From Peribacillus simplex (GTDB lineage: Bacteria; Bacillota; Bacilli; Bacillales; DSM-1321): a stretch of 64,000 nt of DNA. The stretch's first letter is position 1. Every line of letters starts with the position of its first letter. This document shows positions 7,614 through 16,175 of this stretch, piece after piece. Made by a program: the position numbers and the translations under genes. The DNA is taken from NCBI RefSeq assembly GCF_001578185.1, contig NZ_CP011008.1:4244001-4308000 (forward strand), read 5' to 3'. The notes beneath the pieces were generated by a model. It did not search any database. It was not told the DNA's origin and saw only the letters and a program-made list of their open reading frames with translations.

Positions 7614-8260
7614 GCCACTCACCCCCTTTCACACTCTATATAAACTTTTTCGGGATGAAAGTAGCATGGTCTTGAAATTTCTTCAGGAAAACGAATCAAA
7701 AGCCGCCCATCATTTGAGCAGCTTTTTATCGGTATATTAGTTTTGACTTTCAATGATAATTTGACTGTTACATCGCCAAAAATTAAAGCGGCATATTTAC
7801 CTGGCCGTATGGTTCAAAGATTCATTTTGTTTTTTCCACGCCGTTAGATGTAACGCAAATCGTAACCTGCATTCAAAAAATATTCACCTCAGATCATTGG
7901 GGAACAAAAACACAATAAGGAAAGAACTTTACAATTTATACCGGATATTAAGTAAAGAACAAAGCCCTATCGTTAAAACACAAACTAGTGAGGTAAGTCC
8001 TACAATCGACACTGAAACTGGAGTTTATTAGCCTTCTAAATAAATCATAGCTTTTTCCATCCATAGTTTAAATACGGGGGACATTTAAGCCGTTTTTTAT
8101 ATTTGAAATTCATTTCATTTTATCTTCCCTTTAAATTACTTTTTTATAACTGACAAGTTTCATTATTTTTTTGGCGAAGTTAAATTGCATTTGGCTTTAA
8201 ATGGCACGTCATGTTCTCCTTTTCCGGGAAATAATAATCACGAAAGGAAGTGGATGTTGG
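7614..8260. other. Intergenic region without a convincing gene
   Basis: Contains an imperfect hairpin at about 7698-7728 (AGCcGC...GCaGCTTTTT), which could be a terminator or attenuator. The rest is AT-rich sequence with no ORF that has both a start signal and family character. Confidence 0.4.
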
Positions 8261-8905
8261 ATGTCATTAGAATGGTTTGACAGAGTAAGCGGGGAATTGC
8301 AGGATCATCTTAAATCAATTTGTGAAAAATATGACCGCAATGGCAGCATGATCGTGGAACGCGGGTCTAAGCATCCACGCATCGAATTTTATACAGAGCT
8401 GGACGACAATGAGAGGGATTACTTTTCCACGCTGTTTTTTGATCCGCATAATGAGGAATTTTATATGGAATCCTTCGAGCCGGATTTAGGGCAGATTAGC
8501 AAGGTGATCCTTTCAGATATTGAAGATATCGTCGATGCTGTCCATGAAAGCTTCCATAATTACTTGGAAGAGGATGACACCGATTATGAGTATGAACTGG
8601 ATGATGAATATGATGAATCGTATGATTCAGACGGCGGCGGAGATTCCGATATATACGAAATCGATGTAGATTGGGAAACTCCTGAAGTGACAGCCTATAT
8701 CCAGGATAATGAAGTGGAGGTCACCTATCAATTCGGGATTGTGCAGGAAACGGGTGATGGAGTGCTGAAACGGATCAATCGGATTCGGACAGCGGATGAT
8801 GACCTGATAAAGGATGAAACAAATTTCATTTTCAGCAAGGAAGAAGCTAGTACGATCATCGCCATGATAGCAAGCCATATGGATTCACTTAGCGAAATGG
8901 ATTAA
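8261..8905 (+). CDS. Hypothetical acidic protein
   Basis: A 214-residue soluble protein that I do not recognise. The start at 8261 (MSLEWFDRVSG) is chosen over the upstream ATG at 8201 because AAAGGAAG lies about ten bases before it. The N-terminal half resembles a compact mixed alpha/beta domain. Residues about 105-140 form a very acidic low-complexity linker rich in Asp, Glu and Tyr. A second domain (about 140-214) follows. There are no membrane segments. It is a single gene followed by a strong terminator. Confidence 0.75.
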   Translation: MSLEWFDRVSGELQDHLKSICEKYDRNGSMIVERGSKHPRIEFYTELDDNERDYFSTLFFDPHNEEFYMESFEPDLGQISKVILSDIEDIVDAVHESFHNYLEEDDTDYEYELDDEYDESYDSDGGGDSDIYEIDVDWETPEVTAYIQDNEVEVTYQFGIVQETGDGVLKRINRIRTADDDLIKDETNFIFSKEEASTIIAMIASHMDSLSEMD

Positions 8906-8920
8906 AAAAAACCAACAAAG

Positions 8921-8947
8921 CCTTGTCCATGGTCACCATGGACAAGG
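8921..8947. terminator. Bidirectional terminator
   Basis: A perfect 12-bp stem (CCTTGTCCATGG and complement) around three bases, between two convergent genes. Confidence 0.8.
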
Positions 8948-8952
8948 TTTCA

Positions 8953-9207
8953 TTATATAATAATCAGTTCATATACTTCCGACAATTGAGAGACCCGTTC
9001 CGTATCACTGACTTCCTTTGCATGCTTAATTTCTTGAGGAAGAATATGGTTAAGGAGTCTGGCTTCTTTACCACTTAGCTTATTGACGAGCTCTTCTTCT
9101 GAATGAAAGTGTCCGCTTTTGATTTTATTATAAATTTCCTGCGCTTCAGGATATTGGTCTGTATAGTTAGACAATATCTCACGTAAGTAACCGATTGTAC
9201 GATCCAT
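8953..9207 (-). CDS. csgA: CsgA-like sporulation protein
   Basis: An 84-residue protein whose ends match my recollection of B. subtilis CsgA, the sigma-G-dependent sporulation protein of about 82 residues: DRTIGYLREILSN at the start and a YELI-type ending after SEVYE. The start at 9207 (or the ATG at 9210) is preceded by GAGAGGG; the longer ORF upstream lacks a ribosome site. Expected in the developing forespore, function unknown. I did not find a clear sigma-G promoter. Confidence 0.7.
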   Translation of the reverse strand: MDRTIGYLREILSNYTDQYPEAQEIYNKIKSGHFHSEEELVNKLSGKEARLLNHILPQEIKHAKEVSDTERVSQLSEVYELIII

Positions 9208-9321
9208 CATACCATCCCTCTCGAATGTTAGATTTTTGCTTACAGCTCCACCTATACCTTCCCCCATTTTTTGTTGATACATTCCTAAAAAAAAGATATC
9301 CAAGTCAATGGATACCCCTAA

Positions 9322-9519
9322 TCAGTCTTCCTCCCAAAACAAATCATCCAATGTACGCGATAATGCTTTACAAATACCGACGCACAAACTCAATGAGGGA
9401 TTATACTTCCCGGATTCAATCAATCCTATCGTTTGCCTGGAAACGCCGACAATCCTGGCCAGTTCATCTTGTGACAAGTCCTTTTCTACTCTCGCCAGCT
9501 TCAGTTTTATATTTTTCAA
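9322..9519 (-). CDS. XRE/Cro-type HTH transcriptional regulator
   Basis: A 65-residue DNA-binding protein made of one helix-turn-helix domain (LSQDELARIVGVSRQTIGLIESGKYNPS). It belongs to the short YvaO/YozG-like class that often sits beside a small membrane protein. The start is TTG at 9519: AGGTG lies seven bases upstream, while the longer reading has no signal. It follows the membrane protein gene by ten bases, so both should be on one transcript. A palindrome at 10101-10118 upstream may be its operator. Confidence 0.85.
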   Translation of the reverse strand: MKNIKLKLARVEKDLSQDELARIVGVSRQTIGLIESGKYNPSLSLCVGICKALSRTLDDLFWEED

Positions 9520-9529
9520 AGGAAGGCAC

Positions 9530-10039
9530 CTACAATTTCTTATTATCTTCACTATTTTTCATTCCGATTTTCTTCGCTAGCAAGTATATACCACCAAAAA
9601 ACAGAAGTAAAATCGGCAAATAGATCATTACTGAAACAAACGATACCAATACAAAATACCATAGACCCTGGGAACTGCTATCCGCATAGGATACAGCACT
9701 ATTCACCCCCAAAATTGTAGCGATGATGAGGGCTAAAGCAACTGTACCAAAAATTGTCTTCCTGCTCATCGGCGTTTTGCTAGTCCGGTCATGCATTTCC
9801 ACTTCATCCCAGAGTACACCTAAGAAAATGGAACGAGCTAAGTAATACAGCCCTCCTGCAACGATGATCACGAATTCCAGATATAACTCCCCGCTGCTTG
9901 CACCATATTTATATAGTTTGAAAAGTGCACTCACCAGGCAAATGGCCAAGATGACGTGATACATTTCTTTATAAATTTTATTTCTTACATGCTCAACCCG
10001 CTCATCCTTGATCTTTTTCGTTCGTTTAAATAAATCCAT
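9530..10039 (-). CDS. Membrane protein (DUF6773-like) paired with the XRE regulator
   Basis: A 169-residue protein with four likely transmembrane helices (about 30-50, 55-75, 100-125 and 140-160). The N-terminus is charged (MDLFKRTKKIKDERVEHVRN). Start 10039 follows GGAGG with good spacing. The gene lies directly upstream of the XRE regulator. Such HTH/membrane pairs are common in Firmicutes and may act as a sensor or as a self-regulated unit; here that is inference. Confidence 0.8.
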   Translation of the reverse strand: MDLFKRTKKIKDERVEHVRNKIYKEMYHVILAICLVSALFKLYKYGASSGELYLEFVIIVAGGLYYLARSIFLGVLWDEVEMHDRTSKTPMSRKTIFGTVALALIIATILGVNSAVSYADSSSQGLWYFVLVSFVSVMIYLPILLLFFGGIYLLAKKIGMKNSEDNKKL

Positions 10040-10100
10040 CAACAATCGACCTCCATTTAATTCCATTACTTACTCTTATTATATGATTTATTTTACTTTT

Positions 10101-10118
10101 TGCAATATATATATTACA
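10101..10118. promoter_or_regulatory. Possible operator of the HTH/membrane protein operon
   Basis: An 18-bp palindrome with one mismatched pair, TGCAATATATATATTACA, 62 bases upstream of the first gene. It is AT-rich, so chance is possible. Confidence 0.3.
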
Positions 10119-10149
10119 TTTTATAATTTATAAATGGTAAAAGGTATAA

Positions 10150-10180
10150 AAAAAGGATCCACACGTCAAGTATGGATTCC
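10150..10180 (-). terminator. Terminator of the dihydrofolate-reductase-like gene
   Basis: Stem GGAATCCA/TGGATCC followed on the minus strand by TTTTTTT. The 21-bp repeat array lies between this hairpin and the gene's stop codon. Confidence 0.7.
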
Positions 10181-10190
10181 TATTTATGGT

Positions 10191-10316
10191 TTTACTCGTA
10201 AGTTTTGGGGATTTACTCGTGAATTTTAAGCATTTACTCGTGAGTTTTGGGGTTTTACTCGTGAATTTTAAGCATTTACTCGTGAGTTTTGGAGTTTTAC
10301 TCGTGAATTACTTCGG
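10191..10316. repeat. Six 21-bp tandem repeats in a 3' untranslated region
   Basis: Exact 21-bp period, six units, each starting TTTACTCGT. Two variants alternate, ending in AGTTTTGGGG(T/A) or AATTTTAAGCA, so the higher-order period is 42 bp. The array ends four bases before the stop codon of the minus-strand gene and lies before its terminator, so it would be transcribed. Confidence 0.9.
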
Positions 10317-10319
10317 CAA

Positions 10320-10889
10320 TTATTCTTCATTAAGATGATAGCAAAGTTGAATAACGCCAGAGGAAAATCTTTTTGTATCAACCAGTTTTAGATTCAATCT
10401 CTCCTTCATGTCAATAAACAAAGGTTTTCCTTCCCCTAAAACAACAGGGTGAACAGATAACCTAAATTCATCAACCAGCCCAAATCTTATAAAAGATGTA
10501 ATAAGACTTGCCCCGCCATAAAGCCAGATGTCTTTACCAGGCTTTTTCTTTAATTTATTTACTTCTTCAACAATATTATCATTAATGATTGTTACTTTAT
10601 TATCAGTGCTTTTTTTTGTTTTGGAAAACATGAATTTTTCTTTGCCATGTACTAATTTCCACATTTCTTTTTCAGTATCGGATACCTCATTTTCTGGAGT
10701 ATATTGTCCCCATAAATCATAGCTCTTTCTCCCATAAAAAATTGTATCAATATCATTTAAGAAATCAATGAATCCCATTTCAGGGTCCATAATGCACCAG
10801 TCAACTTCTCCTTTCGGCCCTTCAATAAATCCATCTAAAGTAACGGCTAAATCTAAAACTATTCTTCTCGGTCTTTCGTTAATGGTCAT
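10320..10889 (-). CDS. Dihydrofolate reductase family protein (RibD C-terminal fold)
   Basis: A 189-residue protein of the RibD_C/DHFR-like family (YyaP/YwjB type). Conserved parts are LDLAVTLDGFIEGPKGEVDW, FYGRKSYDLWG, the DIWLYGGASL nucleotide-binding segment and a DEFRLSVHPVVLGEGKPLF ending. Such proteins are NADPH-dependent reductases of unknown substrate and usually not the essential DHFR. Start 10889 follows AAAGGAG. It is a single gene with the repeat array in its 3' region. Confidence 0.88.
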   Translation of the reverse strand: MTINERPRRIVLDLAVTLDGFIEGPKGEVDWCIMDPEMGFIDFLNDIDTIFYGRKSYDLWGQYTPENEVSDTEKEMWKLVHGKEKFMFSKTKKSTDNKVTIINDNIVEEVNKLKKKPGKDIWLYGGASLITSFIRFGLVDEFRLSVHPVVLGEGKPLFIDMKERLNLKLVDTKRFSSGVIQLCYHLNEE

Positions 10890-11090
10890 ACTTTTAGCTC
10901 CTTTGTCTTATGGAATGTCCCTTGTATTTCGACCGCTCAGCGATACACTTGCCCCTGACCGATGCCGGACAAATACCTAATGCTTTTAAGCATTCATTCA
11001 AAAGTTTCTTCCGTTTCGCTTACATAGTTTTATATTACAGCTTCCATCATAGTATTAAAAGATTGAATCAAAAAATTAAGGAGGCTCGCT

Positions 11091-12011
11091 ATGAAAGCAA
11101 TGGTATGCACAAAATACGGTTCACCCGATGTACTGGAACTCAAAGAGGTAGCAAAGCCTTCTCCCAAGGATAACGAAATACTGGTAAAGGTCCATGCGGC
11201 AACAGTGGCTTCAGGGGACATAAGAGTCCGGAGTTTCAAGAGCCCTTTCTTGTTATGGCTGCCGATGCGAATCTTCCTGGGTCTTAGAAAACCGCGAAAA
11301 TCAATACTGGGAGTGGAGCTGGCCGGGGAGATAGAGGAAACGGGGATGAATGTAAAAAAATTCAAAAAAGGCGACCAGGTTTTTGCCATGACTGGAATGA
11401 ATTTTGGTGCCCATGCCGAATACACATGCTTACCTGAAGACGGGGCAATGGCAATTAAGCCTGTCAATGTGACCTATGAGGAAGCCGCCGCCATTTCTTT
11501 TGGAGGAACGACAGCCCTGCATTTTTTCAGAAAAGGCAATATCCAGGAAGGACAAAAAGTCCTCATCTACGGTGCATCCGGTTCGGTAGGGACTTCGGCG
11601 GTACAGCTTGCCAAATACTTTGGGACAGAAGTTACCGGAGTATGCAGTGCCGCCAATTTTGAATTGGTGAAATCGTTGGGAGCCGATAAGGTAATTGATT
11701 ATACGGAAGAGGATTTTTCGAAAAGGAATGAGCGATATGACATCATCTTTGATGCAGTCGGGAAAAGTTCGAAGGCCACTAGCAAGAAAGCTCTGACCCC
11801 GAACGGACGATACGTGTCTGTTGAAGGACAAGGGATAGCAAAGATACGTACGGAAGATTTATTACTCCTCAAGGAGCTTATCGAAACGGAAAAAATAAAA
11901 TCGGTCATTGATAAACGATACCCGCTGGAGCAAATTCCCGAGGCTCATAGATATGTAGAAAAAGGACATAAAAAGGGAAATGTAGTCATAACCCTGGTCG
12001 ATCATGATTAA
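11091..12011 (+). CDS. Zinc-independent MDR-family alcohol dehydrogenase / quinone reductase
   Basis: A 306-residue medium-chain reductase of the quinone oxidoreductase type. The GroES-like N-terminal domain (about 1-120) lacks the structural zinc cysteines. The NAD(P)-binding Rossmann motif [16 protein letters not shown] lies at about 159-174. The tail [24 protein letters not shown] is typical. AAGGAGG precedes the ATG at 11091. The gene stands alone. The natural substrate is unknown. Confidence 0.88.
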   Translation: MKAMVCTKYGSPDVLELKEVAKPSPKDNEILVKVHAATVASGDIRVRSFKSPFLLWLPMRIFLGLRKPRKSILGVELAGEIEETGMNVKKFKKGDQVFAMTGMNFGAHAEYTCLPEDGAMAIKPVNVTYEEAAAISFGGTTALHFFRKGNIQEGQKVLIYGASGSVGTSAVQLAKYFGTEVTGVCSAANFELVKSLGADKVIDYTEEDFSKRNERYDIIFDAVGKSSKATSKKALTPNGRYVSVEGQGIAKIRTEDLLLLKELIETEKIKSVIDKRYPLEQIPEAHRYVEKGHKKGNVVITLVDHD

Positions 12012-12099
12012 TCCTGACAAAGCCTTGCACACTGCCGCATTTCGCGAACTTCTTTAAGCCATTTCATCTTCAGAATTTTTTCTCCTTTTTGACATGATA

Positions 12100-12132
12100 A
12101 TACCCCTTAAACAATTGGATCTATAGGGGTAT
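12100..12132. promoter_or_regulatory. Spaced inverted repeat upstream of a membrane protein
   Basis: ATACCCC (12100-12106) and GGGGTAT (12126-12132) form a perfect 7-bp inverted repeat around 19 bases. This could be a regulator site or a weak hairpin. GC-rich halves of this kind occur in metal-sensor operators, but nothing nearby confirms that. Confidence 0.3.
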
Positions 12133-12256
12133 AACGGCATAATTAGTCATTATAAGGAATGTCCTTCCAACCAGCTCCCAATCTATATGTTCGTATATGA
12201 ATGGTAGCTTGTAATTTCTGGAGGATTTAATAGATGCAATCGCACGATTAGTTTTA

Positions 12257-12568
12257 ATGTTAGGGATTCCGGCCTTTATGATGTGGCGGGAGTATAAAAA
12301 GATGTCAGAAGAAGAACGAAACGACGTGAAGACTGATTTTACGAGTAAGCGTTTTATCTCCACGATTGGTTTAGTGACACTCGGTTGGGTATTCTTTTTG
12401 CTTGGACCAATATTTGAAATGACATGGATGGAAACGATTGGCGTTGCACTTCTTTCTATCGGAATAATGGTAGGCATTGTTTTGACATGGTTAGATGCAT
12501 CACCAAAGTGGAAAAAAACGATCACTTTATTAATCGCTATTTCTATCTTGTTATGGACGAATAAATAG
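12257..12568 (+). CDS. Hypothetical membrane protein, start uncertain
   Basis: 103 residues with three likely transmembrane helices (about 36-52, 58-78 and 88-101) after a charged segment (WREYKKMSEEERNDVK). I do not recognise it. The ATG at 12257 has no ribosome site. The frame is open upstream to 12215 and reads LEDLIDAIARLVLMLG, which looks like real protein, but that stretch has only a CTG where a start should be. The gene may have lost its start codon or have a non-standard one. Confidence 0.55.
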   Translation: MLGIPAFMMWREYKKMSEEERNDVKTDFTSKRFISTIGLVTLGWVFFLLGPIFEMTWMETIGVALLSIGIMVGIVLTWLDASPKWKKTITLLIAISILLWTNK

Positions 12569-12628
12569 GTGTAGCTCTCTGCACCTATTAGTCCTTGTAT
12601 ACTTTACGCTTCTTTTTTACGATGGAAT

Positions 12629-12873
12629 TCAATTTCCGAAACCACCGCTTCGAAACAAAAACCCGATAATTTCAACGCCAATGTAATACGCAATGCTAAC
12701 TAAAATAGTAAAACCAAAAGACAGACTCCTCCATTTACCTTTTTCACGCTAAAAGCAGTGCTGAAATTGTTCCAACTATCATAATCGATCGAAAAACAGC
12801 TGTATTATCAATTCCCAATCACCACTAAAGCAATTGATATTATAAAAGAATATAAAGGGAAATACGCCTTCAT
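12629..12873 (-). pseudogene. Two tiny membrane-peptide genes, both frameshifted
   Basis: From the ATG at 12873, preceded by GAGGAGG, the frame gives MKAYFPLYSFIISIALVVIG and then stops. Shifting by one base continues as IDNTAVFRSIMIVGTISALLLA up to a stop. Just downstream a second frame reads KWRSLSFGFTILVSIAYYIG and on to GGFGN before TGA (12629-12631); its likely GTG start is one base out of frame at an A run. Each piece looks like a small hydrophobic protein. Two one-base defects side by side suggest decay, or sequencing error in homopolymers. Confidence 0.4.
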
Positions 12874-12909
12874 AAAAAACCTCCTCATCTGTAGTTATTT
12901 TATTAACTA

Positions 12910-13130
12910 AGGCTCTTTTCGTAAGGATTGTTGTTTTTAAAACGAAACTATTTAAGGTTGATTGGAACGGAAGTGCGAGACTCCTGCGGGAGCAGCGGGA
13001 CAGGTGAGACCCCACAGGCGTTTACGCCGAGGAGGCTCACCGCCCGCACCAAGGAAAGCGAGCATCTGGAGGGGAAATCAACCACAACTCACTACCTGGT
13101 AAATAGCAACAAAGTATGTGAAAACAGCCT
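12910..13130. mobile_element. MITE-like 221-bp element, copy 2
   Basis: Near-identical to 3804-4023 and in the same orientation. The terminal inverted repeats are AGGCTCTTTTCG and AGGCTGTTTTCA. A 6-bp direct repeat TAACTA flanks it (12904-12909 and 13131-13136) and differs from the TATAAA flank of copy 1, as expected for independent insertions. Confidence 0.8.
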
Positions 13131-13433
13131 TAACTAAAAATCCCAAAATTCAGTATCTTTATTAATTCAACACAAAATCCCATTTTTTTAGTTAAATTCA
13201 TCTGGGGATCACTATCGATTTGCAAAACTTTCAAACCGGATTTAAATGATTGTCTAAGAAATGATTTAAGACTTCACAATAAACCTTTAAATATGAAAAA
13301 AATCAACATTTACAAAGAGATCACTCCCCTAAATACGAACATTAAATTATATTTATATTTTAATGTTCACTTTTTCATTGATTATCTATTATTTATTTGT
13401 TATATTAGCAAAGTAATAATCATACATATCATT

Positions 13434-13504
13434 ACTCGTATATGCTCGGAAATATGGTCTGAGCGTTTCTACCTGGTTCCCAGTGAAAGAACTAGACTAC
13501 GAGT
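13434..13504 (+). promoter_or_regulatory. Purine riboswitch aptamer, guanine class
   Basis: P1 is formed by ACTCGTA (13434-13440) and TACGAGT (13498-13504). P2 (GCTCGG/TCTGAGC) has the conserved ATATGGT loop. The junction GTTTCTACC is followed by P3 (CTGGTTC/GAACTAG). The base before UAC in the J3/1 segment AGACTAC is C, which specifies guanine or hypoxanthine; adenine riboswitches have U there. A terminator follows at 13589. Confidence 0.88.
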
Positions 13505-13588
13505 TAAAGTATTCGGCTGCCCGCTTGAGCAGCTAATGATTTAGCATTATAATCATTTTGCTTAATCATCTATACTTTGACTATCGTG

Positions 13589-13632
13589 GGTCTAGAAGGC
13601 AGTAATCATTCTGCCGTTCTGGACCTTTTTCT
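13589..13632 (+). terminator. Riboswitch expression-platform terminator
   Basis: Stem GGTCTAGAAGGCAG with CTGCCGTTCTGGACC, followed by TTTTTCTTT. It lies between the guanine aptamer and the nucleosidase start codon, so purine binding is expected to switch the gene off by premature termination. Confidence 0.8.
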
Positions 13633-13693
13633 TTGACCGCAACTGCGAGTGTTTCAAACAATCGGATACTTTGTTTTTAAGGAGAGAAAAAAC

Positions 13694-14557
13694 ATGTTAA
13701 AAAAGTACACTCTATTAGGAATCATTACATTACTTTTCGTGTCGGTGATTGCAGCATGCAGTTCTGCTTCCAAAAATGAAACGGTCGAAAAAAAGACTCA
13801 AAGGCCTATCATAATTCAAGGTCCAATGCCGATCGAAGCTGAACATTTCGCGAAAAGGTTAAAAAATGTTAAAGAAGAAAAATCAGGGGATTTTGTATTT
13901 TACATTGGAACTTTAGACAATTATCCTGTAATCGTTGCAAAAACAGGTAAAGGGATGGAAAACACAGCAGCCGCTACAGCATTGGCCATTGAAAGATATA
14001 ACCCTATTGCCATCATCAATCAAGGGACATCAGGCGGACATGATCCAAGCTTAAACGTTTTTGATATTGTTTTAGGAAAAAGAACGGTAAACCTAGGTTC
14101 ATTAAAAACAGCAGATAAAACTGAAAACCAAGGAATTGATCCAACCATTTGGAAACCGATGGACCTAATGGCTTCTGAAGGAAGTGCAGGAGAAGATCCT
14201 AACGCTGAAAAACCACACTTCTACGAGGGAGATAAGGATTTACTCGCAGCTGCTCATGCAGTTAAAGATACCTACACAAAAGGTAAGGTTGTCGATGGTA
14301 CGATCGGTTCTGCAGACGTTTGGAATAATGAAGTGGATCGGATTAAGTGGTTCCATACGAAATATGGTACATCTGTTGAAGAAATGGAAGGGGCTGCGGC
14401 TGCCCAAATCGCCAAAGCTTACGATGTTCCCTTCTTAGGTATACGAGTGTTATCCAATAATAAAGTGAATGGCGGTAAATATAACCCGAATACAGCAGCG
14501 GCCAATCAAGAATATGTTTATGAAGTAGTCAAAAAATATATCTCTACGAGCAAATAA
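13694..14557 (+). CDS. Lipoprotein nucleosidase / nucleoside phosphorylase (PNP_UDP_1 fold)
   Basis: A 287-residue protein. The start at 13694 has AAGGAGAG ten bases upstream. The signal peptide ends in a lipobox, VIAAC, so the mature enzyme is lipid-anchored on the outer face of the membrane. The body belongs to the MTA/SAH nucleosidase-purine phosphorylase superfamily: NQGTSGGHDPSLNVFDIVLG, the VEEMEGAAAAQIA purine/ribose motif and the GIRVLSNN strand. It should cleave purine nucleosides or related thio-nucleosides outside the cell. The guanine riboswitch just upstream supports a purine-salvage role. Confidence 0.85.
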   Translation: MLKKYTLLGIITLLFVSVIAACSSASKNETVEKKTQRPIIIQGPMPIEAEHFAKRLKNVKEEKSGDFVFYIGTLDNYPVIVAKTGKGMENTAAATALAIERYNPIAIINQGTSGGHDPSLNVFDIVLGKRTVNLGSLKTADKTENQGIDPTIWKPMDLMASEGSAGEDPNAEKPHFYEGDKDLLAAAHAVKDTYTKGKVVDGTIGSADVWNNEVDRIKWFHTKYGTSVEEMEGAAAAQIAKAYDVPFLGIRVLSNNKVNGGKYNPNTAAANQEYVYEVVKKYISTSK

Positions 14558-14624
14558 GGCCGGGCTCGGAGCATATAAAAGAATGAGAATCTTTTGGTCA
14601 GCTATCCCTATAGTGAAATAAAAA

Positions 14625-14657
14625 AGAGCACATATTATATACGATAATATGTGCTCT
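14625..14657. terminator. Bidirectional terminator
   Basis: Stem AGAGCACATATTAT with its complement around a short loop, A-rich on the left and TTCTTTT on the right. It lies between two convergent genes. Confidence 0.8.
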
Positions 14658-14661
14658 TCTT

Positions 14662-15042
14662 TTATTCGCGGAAGACTGTGCCCGATTCTTCCTCCTTGCA
14701 AAATAATAAGCTGAGGCTATTCAATGTGTAAAGTCTGGCTGTGAAAATGAATAAATCATCGTAGTTATTTTCTACGTATTCCTCAATGATCCCCATCCCT
14801 TTCCTGAATCTATCAACTAATAAATGCGTGTAGTTTTCATCCCATGTAAACCGATTGATTCGTTTAAGTTCATCTGCCAATACTTGAAACTTAAACTCCT
14901 CAACAAGAAGTTTTAATTGATACAATTTATCTCTATTTAAACAAAGGCAATTGTTTTTATTTTCATGATTTTCACGGACGAATTCAATAAACCCCATTAT
15001 ATTTTTAGCTAACATATTCGCTATTTGCATCTCGAAGTTCAT
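14662..15042 (-). CDS. Hypothetical protein
   Basis: 126 residues, mostly helical, soluble, with no family that I recognise. The start MNFEMQIANML at 15042 is chosen because GAGGAG lies nine bases before it; the in-frame ATG at 15051 touches that site. A NCLCLNRDKLYQL segment and many conserved-looking aromatic residues are visible. It is a single-gene unit that ends at the shared terminator. Confidence 0.65.
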   Translation of the reverse strand: MNFEMQIANMLAKNIMGFIEFVRENHENKNNCLCLNRDKLYQLKLLVEEFKFQVLADELKRINRFTWDENYTHLLVDRFRKGMGIIEEYVENNYDDLFIFTARLYTLNSLSLLFCKEEESGTVFRE

Positions 15043-15184
15043 TTCTAACATCTCCTCAATATCTAAAATCTATATGAAGAGTGTATGATTTGAAATGGTA
15101 TTTTAACACCAACAATTCTTCTTTAAAGCTAGATTTCCTTATTTTGCGGAATTCTTTCTATGCTAGATTTTTGAACTACCCCAT

Positions 15185-15213
15185 AAAAAAATGCCCCCTT
15201 TCCTTCCAAGGGG
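15185..15213 (-). terminator. Terminator of the ZIP transporter
   Basis: Stem CCCCTT/AAGGGG with an 8-base loop, followed on the minus strand by GCATTTTTTTATGG. Confidence 0.75.
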
Positions 15214-15233
15214 ACAATCTCAGCTTTTCGTCA

Positions 15234-15959
15234 TTACATTGAATCCAGAACCAAAGAGATAAGCAGACCTGCCGCGGTGAATATGCCCGTGATCGGTCCT
15301 CCGTCTTCATATGCTTCAGGCATCATCGTTGACGCAATCATGGCGATGATTCCGCCGCCTGCAAAGGCTGCCATCGCTGCCAGGATATATTCCGGGGCAT
15401 GATCGAGGAATAGATAGCCGGACATCGAGGATAGTGCCGAAATGAGCAGTACGGATAACCACAGCAGCATGATTTTCTTCTTGGAATAGTCACTTTTGAG
15501 CAGACCTGTTGTACTTGAGAGCCCCTCCGGAATATTACTGATGAAGATGGCAATGACCAATAGCCAGCTTACCGAGCCACCGCTTATTAAGCTTGCGCCG
15601 ATCATGATCGACTCCGGTATGGCATCCATCACCGTCCCAATGAAAATGGCCAGGCCCGCTTCTTTCGAAGAGCTATTATTGGACCGTTTCCTTTTAACCG
15701 CACCTTTTTTGGAAACAAGGAAATCCAAGCCAGTAAACACGGCGGCCCCTGCTATGAATCCTATTGCCGTCGCCCGGATTCCTCCATCACGCACCGAATC
15801 TGCAAGCAGCTCATATGCTGCCGCACCAAGCAATACGCCCGTTCCGAATGCCATAATATAGCCAATGATGTTTTTCTTTATCGGAATGAAGATGGCTGCA
15901 AGTGCGCCAAGCAAGACAGCAGAACCCGAAACTCCTCCCCAAAAAAACGCATTCCACAT
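15234..15959 (-). CDS. ZIP-family divalent metal transporter
   Basis: A 241-residue polytopic membrane protein of the ZIP family, with about eight helices. The two signature sites in helices IV and V are present as MDAIPESIMIGASL and NIPEGLSSTTGL. In these the usual histidine is replaced by Asp/Asn before the I-P-E core, as in GufA/ZIP-like bacterial members. A basic Ser/Asn-rich loop (about 85-100) stands in for the histidine loop. It likely imports Zn or another divalent metal. GGGGGGA precedes the ATG, and a possible sigma-B promoter lies at 15990-16015. Confidence 0.85.
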   Translation of the reverse strand: MWNAFFWGGVSGSAVLLGALAAIFIPIKKNIIGYIMAFGTGVLLGAAAYELLADSVRDGGIRATAIGFIAGAAVFTGLDFLVSKKGAVKRKRSNNSSSKEAGLAIFIGTVMDAIPESIMIGASLISGGSVSWLLVIAIFISNIPEGLSSTTGLLKSDYSKKKIMLLWLSVLLISALSSMSGYLFLDHAPEYILAAMAAFAGGGIIAMIASTMMPEAYEDGGPITGIFTAAGLLISLVLDSM

Positions 15960-15989
15960 CTTATCCCCCCATTTCCTTTTTATAGGTAA

Positions 15990-16015
15990 GTACCCGGGTT
16001 GAAGATAGGGTAAAC
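15990..16015 (-). promoter_or_regulatory. Possible sigma-B promoter of the ZIP transporter
   Basis: On the minus strand GTTTAC (16015-16010), 14 bases, GGGTAC (15995-15990), about 30 bases ahead of the start codon. This is a motif match only. Confidence 0.5.
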
Positions 16016-16175
16016 GGGGTCAGGGTAAAGATACGGTTAGCGCGCTTTTTGCAAATGGCCTCAAAAAAAAAGCAGTTATATTCCCTGCCATAGTAAATGA
16101 GTATGAAAAGAATAGTAGAGCCTTTTCCGTTATCCTGCCTCCAATATTCATCAATAGAGGCTCTGCATCACTACC

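Noticed and set aside
9195..9623. Plus-strand ORFs of 142 and 90 codons
   Set aside because: Antisense shadows of csgA, the XRE regulator and the membrane protein gene.
10191..10316. Direct repeats as a possible CRISPR array
   Set aside because: Period is only 21 bp, units are contiguous without unique spacers, and no cas genes are present.
13293..13544. ORF of 83 codons upstream of the nucleosidase
   Set aside because: It runs across the purine riboswitch aptamer and has no ribosome site.
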